Shown: piece by piece, positions 9,615 to 19,899 of the stretch | Layout: each line of letters opens with the position of its first letter | Numbering within the stretch: position 1 is the stretch's first letter | Assembly: GCA_946902875.1 (NCBI GenBank) | Contig: OX336340.1 | Span: 16,321,566-16,385,565, forward strand | Length of the DNA stretch: 64,000 nucleotides | Origin: Nematopogon swammerdamellus | Lineage: Eukaryota > Arthropoda > Insecta > Lepidoptera > Adelidae | Reading direction: 5' to 3' | Translations under genes and position numbers: made by a program | Notes under the pieces: generated by a model | Seen by the model: the letters and a program-made list of their open reading frames with translations, nothing else | What the model was told of the DNA's origin: nothing | The model's database searches: none

Positions 9615-9987
9615 CTGAAATTAGAAAAAAAAAAATTAAATACTAGTTGGCACATAATATGTGGCGCTCCGCTCCCTATCTCCATCCATCCATCATAGGC
9701 AAAACTACCCTGGTAGACTTGAAGAGATTGAAATATCAGAAGTACCTAAATAATGTATGAAGAACATAATGAGAGTGGATGTCAGAGGTGTGTCAGGATT
9801 GTGGCATGAGGACGTCCGCTATCTCTGTCTATTCCAATGGAAGATAGACACGACGGTATGCATGTAAGTATGTGGAACAATAGTATGTTTTGGCGCTCCC
9901 TGTCTGTAACGTGCAATGAGCGGTCACATGAACAGACGACGACGTAGAGAAGATTGAAATAGCAGTGTTTTTGTTGATGAACCTACA

Positions 9988-10168
9988 TGGTTGGCTACAT
10001 CTGCTACTATACTTCTTCCCGGCGGAACTAGGTGCAATGACAGCGCTTCTCTTTTTTTCTGCCACCTGAGCTGAACTGAAACCAAGTATTTCCGTCATCG
10101 CCGTTTCGGCCGACCTTCATTCAGTACGGTTGTACTGGGGATAGCAAGTCGGGTTGATAATGTAAGGG
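9988..10168 (-). mobile_element. SINE copy E, 3' part, next to a splice donor
   Basis: The minus strand shows the CGGCCGAAACGGCGATG and CAGTTCAGCTCAGG blocks of the SINE body and a worn tail. It stops about 20 bp from the 5' splice site of the canoe exon 10186-10313, so part of the intron start may be SINE-derived. Confidence 0.7.
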
Positions 10169-10185
10169 AAAAAGTAGGTACCTAC

Positions 10186-10313
10186 CTCATTGGGCTCGCT
10201 GAGCTCGAAGAGGTCTAGGCGGTTGGCGTTCCACTGCTGGATCATGTTGCGGAGCGCCTCCCGCTCCAGCATCCGCTTGTCCGCCGCGTCCATTCTCACG
10301 GCATTCACGCCAC
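10186..10313 (-). CDS. cno: canoe/afadin N-terminal coding exon
   Basis: From ATG at 10293-10291 it reads MDAADKRMLEREALRNMIQQ, then WNANRLDLFELSEPNE. The QQWNANRLDLF(E/A)LS(E/Q)P motif marks the extreme N-terminus of canoe/afadin. The donor is CAATGAG|GTAGGT. A good acceptor, CGGTTGCAG|GTGG, starts the exon at 10313, 20 nt before the ATG, so an upstream (probably 5'UTR) exon must lie further right. I chose the ATG at 10293 because the next residues match the fly N-terminus; the frame is open upstream to the acceptor, so an earlier start in another exon is possible. With the other five exons the sequence gives 284 codons without a break. Confidence 0.9.
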
Positions 10314-10384
10314 CTGCAACCGACCAACAACCCTACTATTATATATTTGTATTACATTTAAGACCTTGTCATCCTAGCTACTAT

Positions 10385-11008
10385 GTCGTTCGAAAAGTAG
10401 TGAGAATGAGTAATGAAATGAATGAATGAGTATATCCATGGAGCCCACCTCCATTGTATAATCCAGTAATTTTTTATTAAATGTTATTTCATTTTTTAGC
10501 ACATACATAACTCTTTAGATTAACACATTTGATATATCGTTTTTTCTAAATTTGGAACGATCTCCCTTCAAAAACTTTTCATCCTGAGCTCCTAAAAACT
10601 AAACATTTCTGCACCGCCCAGCGACGGCTACTTCATCTCATCATCTTCAAACTGGCCTCGCAGGCTCGGAATTAAATAGAAATCACTAGGGGTGAGGTAT
10701 CGTGATTGTGGAGGATGTTCAAGTATTTTAAAGCCAGCATCATGAATGGCAGCCATTGCACTGTGGACTTGTATTGTATGCCGGGGCGCTGAGTCGGGGC
10801 GTTATCCTGGTGGAACAGAATAACTTTCGAGTTTGAAACTGAACTTTATACGTCTATGGAAATTAATGACTCAAATAAATAAATAATAAAAAAGAAAGGC
10901 GAATCTGTTAATTAGTTTTTTTTTCAAGCTGGGCCTTCCAGTAATTATTGTTTTTTTTTTTAGTTTCAAGGAGTAAGTACCTCATTCTCGCTTTTTCTTG
11001 AACGACTC
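10385..11008 (-). mobile_element. Mariner relic, second copy
   Basis: The left terminus GTTCGAAAAGTAGTGAGAAT and the right terminus, reverse-complemented GTTCAAGAAAAAGCGAGAAT, form the inverted repeats. The minus strand holds transposase remnants (LFHQDNAP, then frameshifted pieces ending near SPLVISI/PSDFYL). It is more damaged in coding sense than 4065-4755 but has no nested insertion. Confidence 0.75.
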
Positions 11009-11126
11009 TCGCATGTTATCCAGGGGCTGCTGTATCTATGTAAATTCAGATTTCAGTTGTATTTTATTTATGTATTAGGTACGTAGCCTATCTTTATTGA
11101 TAGATCATTGGGTCGTACGTAGACTG

Positions 11127-11640
11127 TTTTTAACCGACTTCCAAAAAAGGAGGAGGTTCTCAATTCGTCTGTATGTTTTTTTTTTTAAATTTTTTTTTTT
11201 ATTATTTTTTTTTTTTTTGTATGTTTGTTACGCGATTTCTCCGTCAATTGAGGGCTGATTTAGAAAATTCTTTTTTTGTTAGTTAGGTCATACTTCCGAG
11301 GTGGTCCCATTTCAATTTTATCGAAATTGGTTCAGTGGTTTTCGAAAAATCAGCATAATACTATGGTGTGTGGTTACCTTCAGCAAAACTTGTGATGTGG
11401 TCGTTTTCGGCAATTTTCAGTTTGATAAATTAGTATGGTGTGTGGTTACCTTCAGCAAAACTTTTGTGATGTGGACTTATTCAGCAATTTGCAGTCTGAC
11501 ACATATGGCGAATAATTCTGTACCACTTCAATCGATTTCGATTATTCGATTTCGATTATTCTTTTTTATGTAATATTACTAAAAAGAATGAAATAAAAAC
11601 TGTTTTAAAAAATATTAAACCGATTTCCAAAAAACAAAAA
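11127..11640 (+). repeat. AACCGACTTCC-type dispersed repeat with tandem segment
   Basis: It starts AACCGACTTCCAAAAAAGG and AGGAGGTTCTCAATTCGTCT, followed by T-tracts, and ends near AAACCGATTTCCAAAAAAC. Inside, a segment GTATGGTGTGTGGTTACCTT occurs twice in tandem (about 11363-11480). The opening recurs in part near 11970 and 13340. A 90-codon open frame here is chance. Confidence 0.6.
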
Positions 11641-11959
11641 CAAAAGAACTAAAAAGTATTAAATACCTAATATTTTGAAATTTACTCTGTCCTGTTGAAA
11701 TACATGAATCGATATAAGTACTAGTGATACATATTCGGACCCTTGTTTCATGAATATTCTAAATTTGAAATTTTTTATCTTTTCCGACCGGCCAGGTGCG
11801 CTTAATTTATTATGGTATCTGACCGGTACCTACTGTACCGAGTACCATCGAGCTGGTCTGATGATGGAGACAGAAGGTGGCCATAGGAACTCCTAAACTA
11901 CACATGATAAACCCATCGTGTTTGGGCTCGTTGCATTTGTCTTCACGAGAAATTTACTT

Positions 11960-12262
11960 TAGACCTAAGAGATTCTCAATTCGACGGTATGTTTTCTTTT
12001 TTTGGATGTTTGTTACGCGATTACTCCGTCAAGTGTGGGCCGATTTTGAATTTTTTTTTTTTTTATTTGAAAGGGGATAACGTCAGGTTTTTGAAGTGAA
12101 AACTTCTTTAGCGGCGCTTGGCACTTTTTTAGGTGGGTAAAAAATGTATAACTCGCGACATCGCGTCACCGTCATTTTTAAAATGAAACCTTAAGTCATT
12201 GCATTAAGGGTTAAGTTAGAGTGGCACGGGATCTGCCGGCACTCCCGGAGTGCAACTGTTAA
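11960..12262 (+). repeat. Repeat related to 39140-39510
   Basis: TTGAAGTGAAAACTTCTTTA and GCGGCGCTTGGCACTTTTTT at 12091-12130 match 39146-39186 almost exactly, and CACTCCCGGAGTGCAACT at 12240 matches 39484. The copy here lacks the tRNA-like middle part of the other copy. Confidence 0.6.
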
Positions 12263-12830
12263 GTAGGGTTCGGTAACACGTTTATGTCTGTCCATTCTAC
12301 TAAGTTCTGCAAAATGAATGTAGGGTTCCGTAACAAATGCATGTCTGTCTGTTCTACTAAATTTAACATTTATTTCAAAATGAATGTAGGGTTCCGTAAC
12401 AAATGCATGTCTATCCGTTCTACTAAATTTTACAATTTTCAACCAAGGTCCTCCGACGGTTATTTTATAATAAAAGTAGGATTCCGTAACACGTTTATGT
12501 CTGTCCATTCTACTAAGTTCTGCAAGATGAATGTAGGGTTCCGTAACAAATGCATGTCTGTCCGTTCTACAAAATTTAACATTTATTTCAAAATGAATGT
12601 AGGGTTCCGTAATAAATGTATGTCTGTCCGTTCTACTAAATTTTACAATTTTCAACAAAGGCCCTCCGACGGTTGTTTTATAATAAAAGTAGGGTTCCGT
12701 AACAAATGTATGTCTGTCCGTTCTACTAAATTTCACAATTTTCAACCAAGGTCCTCCGACGGTTATTTTATAATAAAAGTAGGGTTCCGTAACACGTTTA
12801 TGTCTGTCCATTCTACTAAGTTCTGCAACA
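12263..12830. repeat. Higher-order minisatellite, 57+66+90 bp modules
   Basis: Modules all begin GTAGG(G/A)TTCSGTAA. Starts fall at 12263, 12320, 12386, 12476, 12533, 12599, 12689 and 12779, i.e. lengths 57, 66, 90, 57, 66, 90, 90 and a partial. The order A-B-C-A-B-C-C-A' gives a 213-bp higher-order unit. All module lengths are multiples of three, so long frames stay open on both strands (192 and 224 codons); I treat these as by-products. The array is joined at 12828 to a SINE. Confidence 0.95.
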
Positions 12831-13184
12831 TCACCTACAACGTCCGTGATGTCAGCCCATAACACCGGGTAAACTAAGTGCCATGTCAGTGCTTCCCCCT
12901 TTGATCGTGCTGACTACACTGAACTGGTCGGAAAACACAAACTATTTACATAGCCGTTTCGACCGACACGTTTAATTCAGTGCGGTGGTACCAACCCGGG
13001 CAGGTTAAACCCTACCACCAAGTAAGATTAGGAGGGAAGGGACCTACAGTTTTACGAGAAATCCGAACCTCGGTCAGCCTCCAACGGTCAGCGGTCACCC
13101 ATCCAAGTACTGACCGCACCCAGCGTTGCTTAACATTCAATAGCGACAGTTGACTGTCTGCACCACTGAGCTATCGAAGCTGAC
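12828..13184 (-). mobile_element. SINE copy F, full length, best 5S-like block
   Basis: The minus strand shows A-box-like ATAGCTCAGTGGTGCAG, then at 13091-13134 a 44-bp stretch (GTTAAGCAACGCTGGGTGCG and CAGTACTTGGATGGGTGACC) that matches the 3' half of insect 5S rRNA, including its internal C-box. Next come a damaged B-box (GGTTCGGATTTC), the GTAGGTCCCTTCC body and the tail. The 3' end is cut at the minisatellite. Confidence 0.93.
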
Positions 13185-13315
13185 GTGGTCCTATTTTAAT
13201 TGGGTCAAGATCGGATTGGAAAGCGAGGCGGAATCGCGAGGCCGAAGGCCGAGCGATTCCGCCGAGTACATTAATAGCAAAAAATTACTAAAAAAAACTG
13301 TGAAATAAAAAAAAA

Positions 13316-13685
13316 GTTTTAAAAAACATAAAACCGACTTCCTTAAAAAAGTAAAACTAAAAAACTATTTAAAATAAAAATATAAAAACCGCCTTCAAAA
13401 ATATATGAAATAAAAACCTAAAAAAAAAAGGAACCCTAGAGTTGAAGGCGGTGCTAAAGCAAGCAAAAATGATGCACGAAAGAAAACATGAGTGGATGAT
13501 AATATCCTTTGTGATTTGTGTAGCCTTTTTAGCACCGCCTTCAACTCTAGGGTTCGTTTTTTTTTTTTAGGTTTTTATTTCATATATTTTTGAAGGCGGT
13601 TTTTATATTTTTATTTTAAATAGTTTTTTAGTTTTACTTTTCGTAACAAATGTCGAATGGAAGTCGGTTTTATGTTTTTTTAATT
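13316..13685. mobile_element. Palindromic MITE, about 370 bp
   Basis: Arms of about 140 bp are complementary: AACATAAAACCGACTTCC at the left and GGAAGTCGGTTTTATGTT at the right. They continue through AAACCGCCTTCAAAAATATA and CCCTAGAGTTGAAGGCGGTG. The loop is about 13460-13527. The right arm carries a short insert with CGTAACAAATGTCGAATGG. A neighbouring short block CGCGAGGCCGAAGGCCGAGC (13232-13251) resembles the units of the Helitron arrays at 33.9 and 51.6 kb. Confidence 0.85.
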
Positions 13686-13689
13686 TATT

Positions 13690-16510
13690 AATATTTTGTT
13701 AGTTCATTATTTTGAAAGTTGGTTCCGTTCCATCAGTGTCTATTTTATTTCTTTGCCACTTAATTGGTCGAATATTGAAGTTTTGATAGTTATATTTTAT
13801 TTAACTAATTAATTAACTATGTAACTACGGTGTCTTTGTTAATCGTCATACGGCATATGTACTTGAGACTGACTGGTAGAGGAGAAGGCTATAGCGAATT
13901 TTAAGAATGACATGACCGAGAGTTGCGCTGCGCAACTTGCGCAACAAGCGATAAAAGACATAGATTTTTATTTTCTTACACTTTAAAAGTTAGTATCAAC
14001 CTGGAAATTTCTGGAAACCAAAAAATAATGTCCTTCCCTACTACCGCAAAATGGAAAACCATACGTTTGTTATCAAGGAGTGTGGCTACGAGTATGAGCG
14101 AAATTTAAGCATGCGGTGCCTTATCGACAGCGGTGATAAATTTACACGACATGTTTTAATGATATTCGATACTCGCGATAGCGAACTGTAGGGCACTTTG
14201 TTTCCAGACAGAGTTGCGTCGTTGCGCGCACTAAAAACACAACAACCCAATGATTCATAGCTGTAAGTAAATCATGTCGACACATTTTGGAAGCCGCTTG
14301 CAGCCGTAAACAAAGGTCTCAAATATTAAAATAAATATATATTTTTGGCGAGCTCCGAAGGTCGTTAGCCTTGCCATTTTTGTACTGCGAATGTATTTTT
14401 ACACTGTAAATGATGTTCTATGAATTCTGAAGCCACCCACCAAGCCATGAAATGTGACCACGAAAAGTGCCTACAGCATTTCCAACTTGGGCACAAATCG
14501 GGCAGTAGTATACAGGCCTGTCGCAGCACATCGACCTTCTTGCCGAAGCCATACAAACGCCCGACTTACACGCCTGCGTTCGATCACTACACAACGCCAC
14601 AGAACTGACTAGTTCTTTCGCCACGGAGGTAATCTGTGTCCAGTGCCAACCGGTGGCATAAACGCGGTATATAACAGATTCTTGATAACATTTACTGGTG
14701 GTTCACAACAGTGTAACCATGGAAACGACTTTCGCGCCAAGAACCCTTAAAGGTTGGAATTGTGTAGGCATCTAATGCTTTATTATAAACATTCGATTTA
14801 TGTATGTATCTTCATCGACACAAGGGATATTACTTAAGGCTAGTTAAAAGGTTTATCAGAAGCATAATATGATAATAATAGCAGCTATAATAATAGCAGC
14901 GGCACTTGTTACGTTTCGGCGTTTGGGCGTTTGGATGACTTCGGAAATATGAAAAACATAACCGATGTTTATAATAAAAAGCCGCTATAGTAATTATGTA
15001 ATTAAAAAACATTGTAATAATGACCGTGTGAGCTGTGTTATCGAATAAATCCCTCTCCAGGAATGTTGCAAAGTTTCAACATGTTTCTGTTTAAACATTC
15101 CAGTACATACTTAAAATGTATTACCCTAATAGCGGTAGTCTCGCGCGCAAGAAATGATATGTAACACAGTTTAGTGCTCATAAACCGTAAAACTGCGTCT
15201 TTGAGAACGGAAGCGTGTCCACCACTTGAAACGGTTCTAAGTATTTTCTACTTCCGAACATAATGCGTTTCTCTTTCAGAATAAACACATGGGTGTCTGT
15301 CGCGTTAAAGTTAGTAACTACTACATTATTGCATCAGACAGACTTCAACGTGCAACTGTTCCATGGAAGTATTTAAATTTATTTCAAAGAAACATTCCAT
15401 TGATCTGGCCACGATTGTATGAATGAAGTTTTGATTTTACTGCCAGTTCAATTGTAGGTTTCAGCAATAGTTAAAGATGGGACTTTATTTTTTTCTTTGA
15501 CTTAAATAAGCTATTTTCATTGTCTGTATTGTTTGGGAATATCAATTAAAAAATATTTCGTTTGGATGCTTTCTTAGTTCAGTCAATGTTGGGAAATAGC
15601 TTGTATTCCAATATTGTGTTATTGCTAATATTGCATAGACCTGATGTTACATACATATATCATTGTTGTTTGTAGTGTCTTTGTTTGTAGTAAAACAAAT
15701 AATAAGTTATGTACCTATATCAATCCCAAAGATATCGAAAAAAATATAAGCCCGAAAAATACGGAGAGCTGAAAGATTTGTTTTCTGTTACAAATAAAAC
15801 CACATCGTCAAATCTGCTTCATACTCCCAGTTTCGAAGTTTCCGGAAATCCGTACACAAGGTGGACTACCTACCCACGAGTCAGTAAGCCTGGATACGAA
15901 ATACGGCATCGTTTGTATGAGAACCGAGGTAGCCGCCAAAGGGGTGTGAAGTTTGAGGCGGGAGCGGCGCATGGAACGCCGTGATTGGCCGAGCGAGTAG
16001 GTAGCCACGTGACGCCAGTCTTCCATACGTTTGAACGGGATTCATACAATAAGTCGCTCATTGTGTCGATTCGCGATGAAAAGATGAAACGGATTTAACA
16101 ATATTTAACCCTTCTTTACATCAAGGGAACAATATAACTTTCTCTTAAATGAACAAAGGCAACGCCCCTTTCACAATTTTGCGAATTTGCAGATTTTCGC
16201 ATAAACACGATAATAGTTCTAAGTTCTGAGATACCTCGGATACTTTATTATAAATCTACATCAAATTTCCAAAACAATGATATGTAAGACCTCGTACATT
16301 GGTATTATCTTATTGGAGTATTTGTTATTGGAATTTTCCAAAATTAAAAAAATTATGTTAGAAAGTCGAAAAGTTTTGTAACCAAAAAAAATAAATAATT
16401 ATATTATTAACAACTATTTGCTAATTACTTAGCCAACGATATGACAAATTATATTGCAATATGACTTCGCGAAAAATTCGCGAAAATCTACCCTACCATA
16501 AAAAATTTAT
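13690..16510. other. Intergenic or intronic, nothing recognised
   Basis: I see no exon with paired splice sites. Short open frames near 14365-14624 (minus) contain several Cys/His but do not match a zinc-finger spacing I know. Those near 15709-16061 look like chance. Confidence 0.5.
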
Positions 16511-16515
16511 GAGTA

Positions 16516-16673
16516 CCCACCTCGATATTTAATTTTTTTACGGTAAAATGAGGTTTTCCAGGCTTTGCCTTTTTTAACAAACTAACCAGCCATACCCACC
16601 TGGATATTTAATTCTTTTAGGGTAAAATGAGGTTTTCCAGGCTTTGCCTTTTTTAACAAACTAACCAGCCATG
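16516..16673. repeat. Tandem duplication of about 80 bp
   Basis: Two adjacent copies share ACCCACCT(C/G)GATATTTAAT and GGTTTTCCAGGCTTTGCC, the first at 16516-16595 and the second at 16596-16673. They differ at a few sites. No coding role is seen. Confidence 0.85.
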
Positions 16674-17007
16674 CAGCTAGAGCCTTATAAAATGTACCAT
16701 GCGTCTCTCTGTCAGTTTGACGGTGTGAATTCGTTATATAAGGGTTAATAAAATAACAAATGAAAGGCTGTGTAGTCTGTAATAGAAACATATATTTGAA
16801 ACAGAACAATAATTTACTTAATTATTTATTTATAGATCGGTATCTATATTAAAATTTTCATTTGGTAACTTTTGAACAATTGAATTAAATTTAAAAGCAC
16901 AATTTACGACATTTACATTGTTACTGTTTACATTGTTGACATTTACATTGTTATTGTTGAACTAAAGAACTAAAGAACTAACATGTGTCTCGAGAGATGG
17001 TCGCGCA

Positions 17008-17507
17008 ACAGATGGATAGATCTCACCGAGACCTAAAGTTTGAGTACCAACACGATGGGTCTAGCACCAGTGGTTCTCGAGTTATGACCAAAACAAAAGT
17101 TCATGTGACAGATGGATAGATCTCACCGAGACCTGAAGTTTGAGTACCAACACGATGGGTCTAGCACCAGTGGTTCTCGAGTTATGACCAAAACAAAAGT
17201 TCATGTGACAGATGGATAGATCTCACCGAGACCTAAAGTTTGAGTACCAACACGATGGATCTAGCACCAGTGGTTCTCGAGTTATGACCAAAACAAAAGT
17301 TCATGTGACAGATGGATAGATTTCACCGAGACCTGAAGTTTGAGTACCAACACGATGGGTCTAGCACCAGTGGTTCTCGAGTTATGACCAAAACAATAGT
17401 TAATGTGACAGATGGATAGATCTCATCGAGACGTTCAGATTGAGTACCAACACGATGGGTCTAAGTCCAGTGGTTCTGTAGATATGACCAAAACTAATGA
17501 TCACGTG
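17008..17507. repeat. Five-copy tandem repeat of exactly 100 bp
   Basis: ACAGATGGATAGAT recurs at 17008, 17108, 17208, 17308 and 17408, with a last ACAGATG at 17508. Each unit holds GAGTACCAACACGATGG and CAGTGGTTCT. The first four are nearly identical; the fifth is more diverged, as is common at array edges. Confidence 0.96.
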
Positions 17508-17561
17508 ACAGATGATAATTCCGACCCCTCACTCGCATGATCGCATCGCATTTCGCATTTA

Positions 17562-17583
17562 GATGCTAGCTAGCTAGCTAGCA
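17562..17583. repeat. TAGC microsatellite
   Basis: A short run of GCTAGCTAGCTAGC lies within a region rich in GCATTTAGCATTTAGC variants (17550-17780). Confidence 0.8.
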
Positions 17584-18200
17584 GCGGAGCGCAGGCGCTA
17601 TATAGCATTTAGCATTTAGCAGTACCACAGATAAATAGCACATACTTCATTGCTTTGTGCGTTCCAAAACAAACGAACCAACAAAGTTTTACGAACGAAA
17701 CAGCAATGCTAATTAAAATTAAATGTGATTATTGCTTAGCATTTAGCATTAATTTTTATTCATCAGGGCGCTTAGCAGTGCTAAATGCTAACGGGGTATT
17801 CATTATGAATTAATTTTGTTAATGCTAAGCATAACAAGACTAATTCCCGGTAGACGCATGACCTAAAGAAATTAATTCCTTTAGAGTCGCTCAAAAGTAA
17901 AAACCGGTAGGTACTGGTTGAATGAAAAAAGCGCGATAAACGAATATTGAACGAGGAAACCTGCTGAGGTTGACTAGAAGAAATGTCCTTTGGCAATAAG
18001 GCAGAATGCATGAAATATCTGTATACATTTAACATACATATTTATCAATAAACAAAAAAAATTACAAGAGCTAACTGCATCCAACACGATAGTCGACCTA
18101 TGGTGGGTAAGCAGAAAAGAGCTCTCCATACATATTTACGCCGATGTTTGTTACTGAAATTCAAGCGAAAAATGCTATCAAATTGAATGAAAGTACTTAC

Positions 18201-18280
18201 TCGTGAAAGGTAACTCCATCTGTGTTCAAGTTTGAATTTTTCGACGACTTTTTGCACCAAAGCACTGCACAATGAGGCAT
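18201..18280 (-). CDS. THAP zinc-finger protein, first coding exon
   Basis: From ATG at 18280-18278 the minus strand reads MPHCAVLWCKKSSKN, then SNLNTDGVTFH, and meets a strong donor TTTCACGA|GTAAGT. M-P-x-C-A-V-x-x-C...G-(V/I)-T-F-H is the typical start of a THAP domain, a C2CH zinc-dependent DNA-binding fold. The two Cys are the first two zinc ligands; the third Cys, the His and the following FP and AVPTIF-like motifs must be in later exons, which I could not find between here and canoe. The gene may be a host factor or a THAP-type transposase relative (P-element/THAP9-like). It could overlap or lie upstream of canoe on the same strand. Confidence 0.72.
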
Positions 18281-18284
18281 TTTG

Positions 18285-18610
18285 TGACAGACGCGCACGT
18301 TCGCTCCGCCTGAGCGGCGGACGGAGACTAAGATCGGTCGCCGGCGCTAGACTGACGCGCTGGCGCGTGTGCGCCGACGCGCGGCTACCCCTGTCCTCCT
18401 ATGTATAGCGCCTCCAGGCTTACTGACTCGTGTACCTACCTACCGAGAAACTCTCGGCGCGCACGCGGCTGTGGCAGCGCGTCGTCGTCGGCGCGGAGGC
18501 GGAGCTATCTGCAAGGCGCGCGCGCGGGCTCCGCCGCGCGCCGCCAAGCGCCGCCAGATTGTGACCGCAAGTTGTAAGGCACCGAGAGTGAACTCGCGAG
18601 TACTGGCCGA
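18285..18610 (-). promoter_or_regulatory. GC-rich block upstream of the THAP exon, possible promoter
   Basis: CpG-dense sequence with repeated GCGCGC and CGCCG directly precedes the THAP start codon and contrasts with the AT-rich surroundings. Its position fits a promoter/5'UTR. It could also hold the missing first canoe exon. No TATA box is evident; the assignment rests on position and composition only. Confidence 0.4.
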
Positions 18611-19162
18611 GCGAATGTATTTTTATTACCATCACGTGCCCACATGGCCATTCAAGTGGCATGAGGGAGATTGAACACTTGAGTGGATTGCGAAAGAAAA
18701 AATTGGGATAAGCAGGTATAGGTATTCTGTTTAACAGTATGAGCTCAGGCTATGAACCAACGAATTAAATTATCGGGAAGTGGCATACAACGCACCGAAT
18801 TGAGGCGCGCTATTGGTGAGCATTCAGCACCCTCTCCAATCGTTGTCTCTCCTTTATACGTATCAAATTGCCATTAGAACGTCTTACTCTATCGACGTTC
18901 ACAGAGCGGAAACGTAACGCGATGTATGAGGCGCTCGCGCACTTACGCTGTTTTAAATATTGGCAATATATAGAAGAACTGCAATCGCACCTTTCTACCG
19001 GTAAAATGTATGACGAGGGCCCGTCCAGAAGTAGAATGTCGTTGCTATGAACAGACCATATTGCTCTTTGGTGGAAATAAAAGACTAATAAAAGAAAAAG
19101 TGCGCATGGCTGTGTAGTGTGTTTGCGTCTGAGATAACTATAAGTCATCGCAAAATTCTAGA

Positions 19163-19455
19163 GTAAAAAAACCGGTCAAGTGAACCGATTCACGTTTTTT
19201 TTTTATGGAAAAAAAACCTATACGTGCCGAGGGTTCCGTCACCGGTTCGACCGTTGAAGTTGGCAGAAGTTCAGATTCCACTTGAATCTGTAGGTGTGGG
19301 ACCTACCTTACTATGTACAAATTTAGCTTAGCATAGACTGAATGAAGTGGTCGGTCGAAACGGCTATGAAAATAGTTCGTGCTTTCCGCCCAGTCCCACC
19401 CATGTAGCCGGCTCCACCAAATATAGGGAAGCACTGACATGGCTGACATGTATGA
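19163..19455 (+). mobile_element. Repeat end followed by SINE copy G
   Basis: At 19163-19243 there is an end of the AACCGG...GAGGGTTCCGT repeat family (see 23098-23645). From about 19246 the plus strand carries a worn SINE body: GTTCGACCGTTG, CAGATTCCACTTG, GGTCGGTCGAAACGGCTATG and AAGCACTGACATGGC. The head and tail are lost. Confidence 0.65.
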
Positions 19456-19679
19456 TGAATGAAAATAGAAATGAGTAACAGTTTTCTCGGGACATAGATA
19501 TTGCCCACTTTCCTAATTATTATTTTGCCATTTCATATAAAAGTGAATGTCGAAATTTTTGTTTTGTTTTTTCACAACCGCTAATAGGAAAACGTTCGGC
19601 GACAAAACTGCGGTTTTTTGTCAACTTTCAAACGAAATTTTTGTTAAAGCAAATTTAGCAGTTATCTGGCATGTTATGT

Positions 19680-19890
19680 ACTTTTGAAACCGCATCAACA
19701 AATTTGGCTATCTATGGCCTGTCTGCGGGCAAAAATTATGCGTACTTTGGCGTCAGTTCCATTAAAATCGGTTCATTAGATCTGGAGATATCACCGAGGA
19801 TATTATCACCGTATGACCGTCGGACAGACAGACACCACAGTGATACCATAAGGGGTCACTTTTTTCGCATTTTGCGACGGAACCCTAGAA
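19680..19890 (+). repeat. GGAACCCTAG-ending dispersed repeat fragment
   Basis: It contains GACAGACAGACACCACAGTG, ATAAGGGGTCACTTTTTTCG and CATTTTGCGACGGAACCCTAG. The same order of blocks, more decayed, is seen at 2930-3026 and 47095-47230. A 126-codon frame over it is not a gene. Confidence 0.6.
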
Positions 19891-19899
19891 ACAAAAAAT

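Noticed and set aside
12191..12865. Long open frames on both strands (224 and 192 codons)
   Set aside because: They lie exactly on the minisatellite and stay open because the module lengths are multiples of three; no domain is seen.
14365..14624. Zinc-finger-like minus frames with several Cys and His
   Set aside because: The Cys/His spacing does not fit C2H2, THAP or zinc-knuckle patterns, and no splice sites support an exon.
17008..17507. CRISPR-like array
   Set aside because: The whole 100-bp unit is repeated with no unique spacers, and the context is an animal genome.
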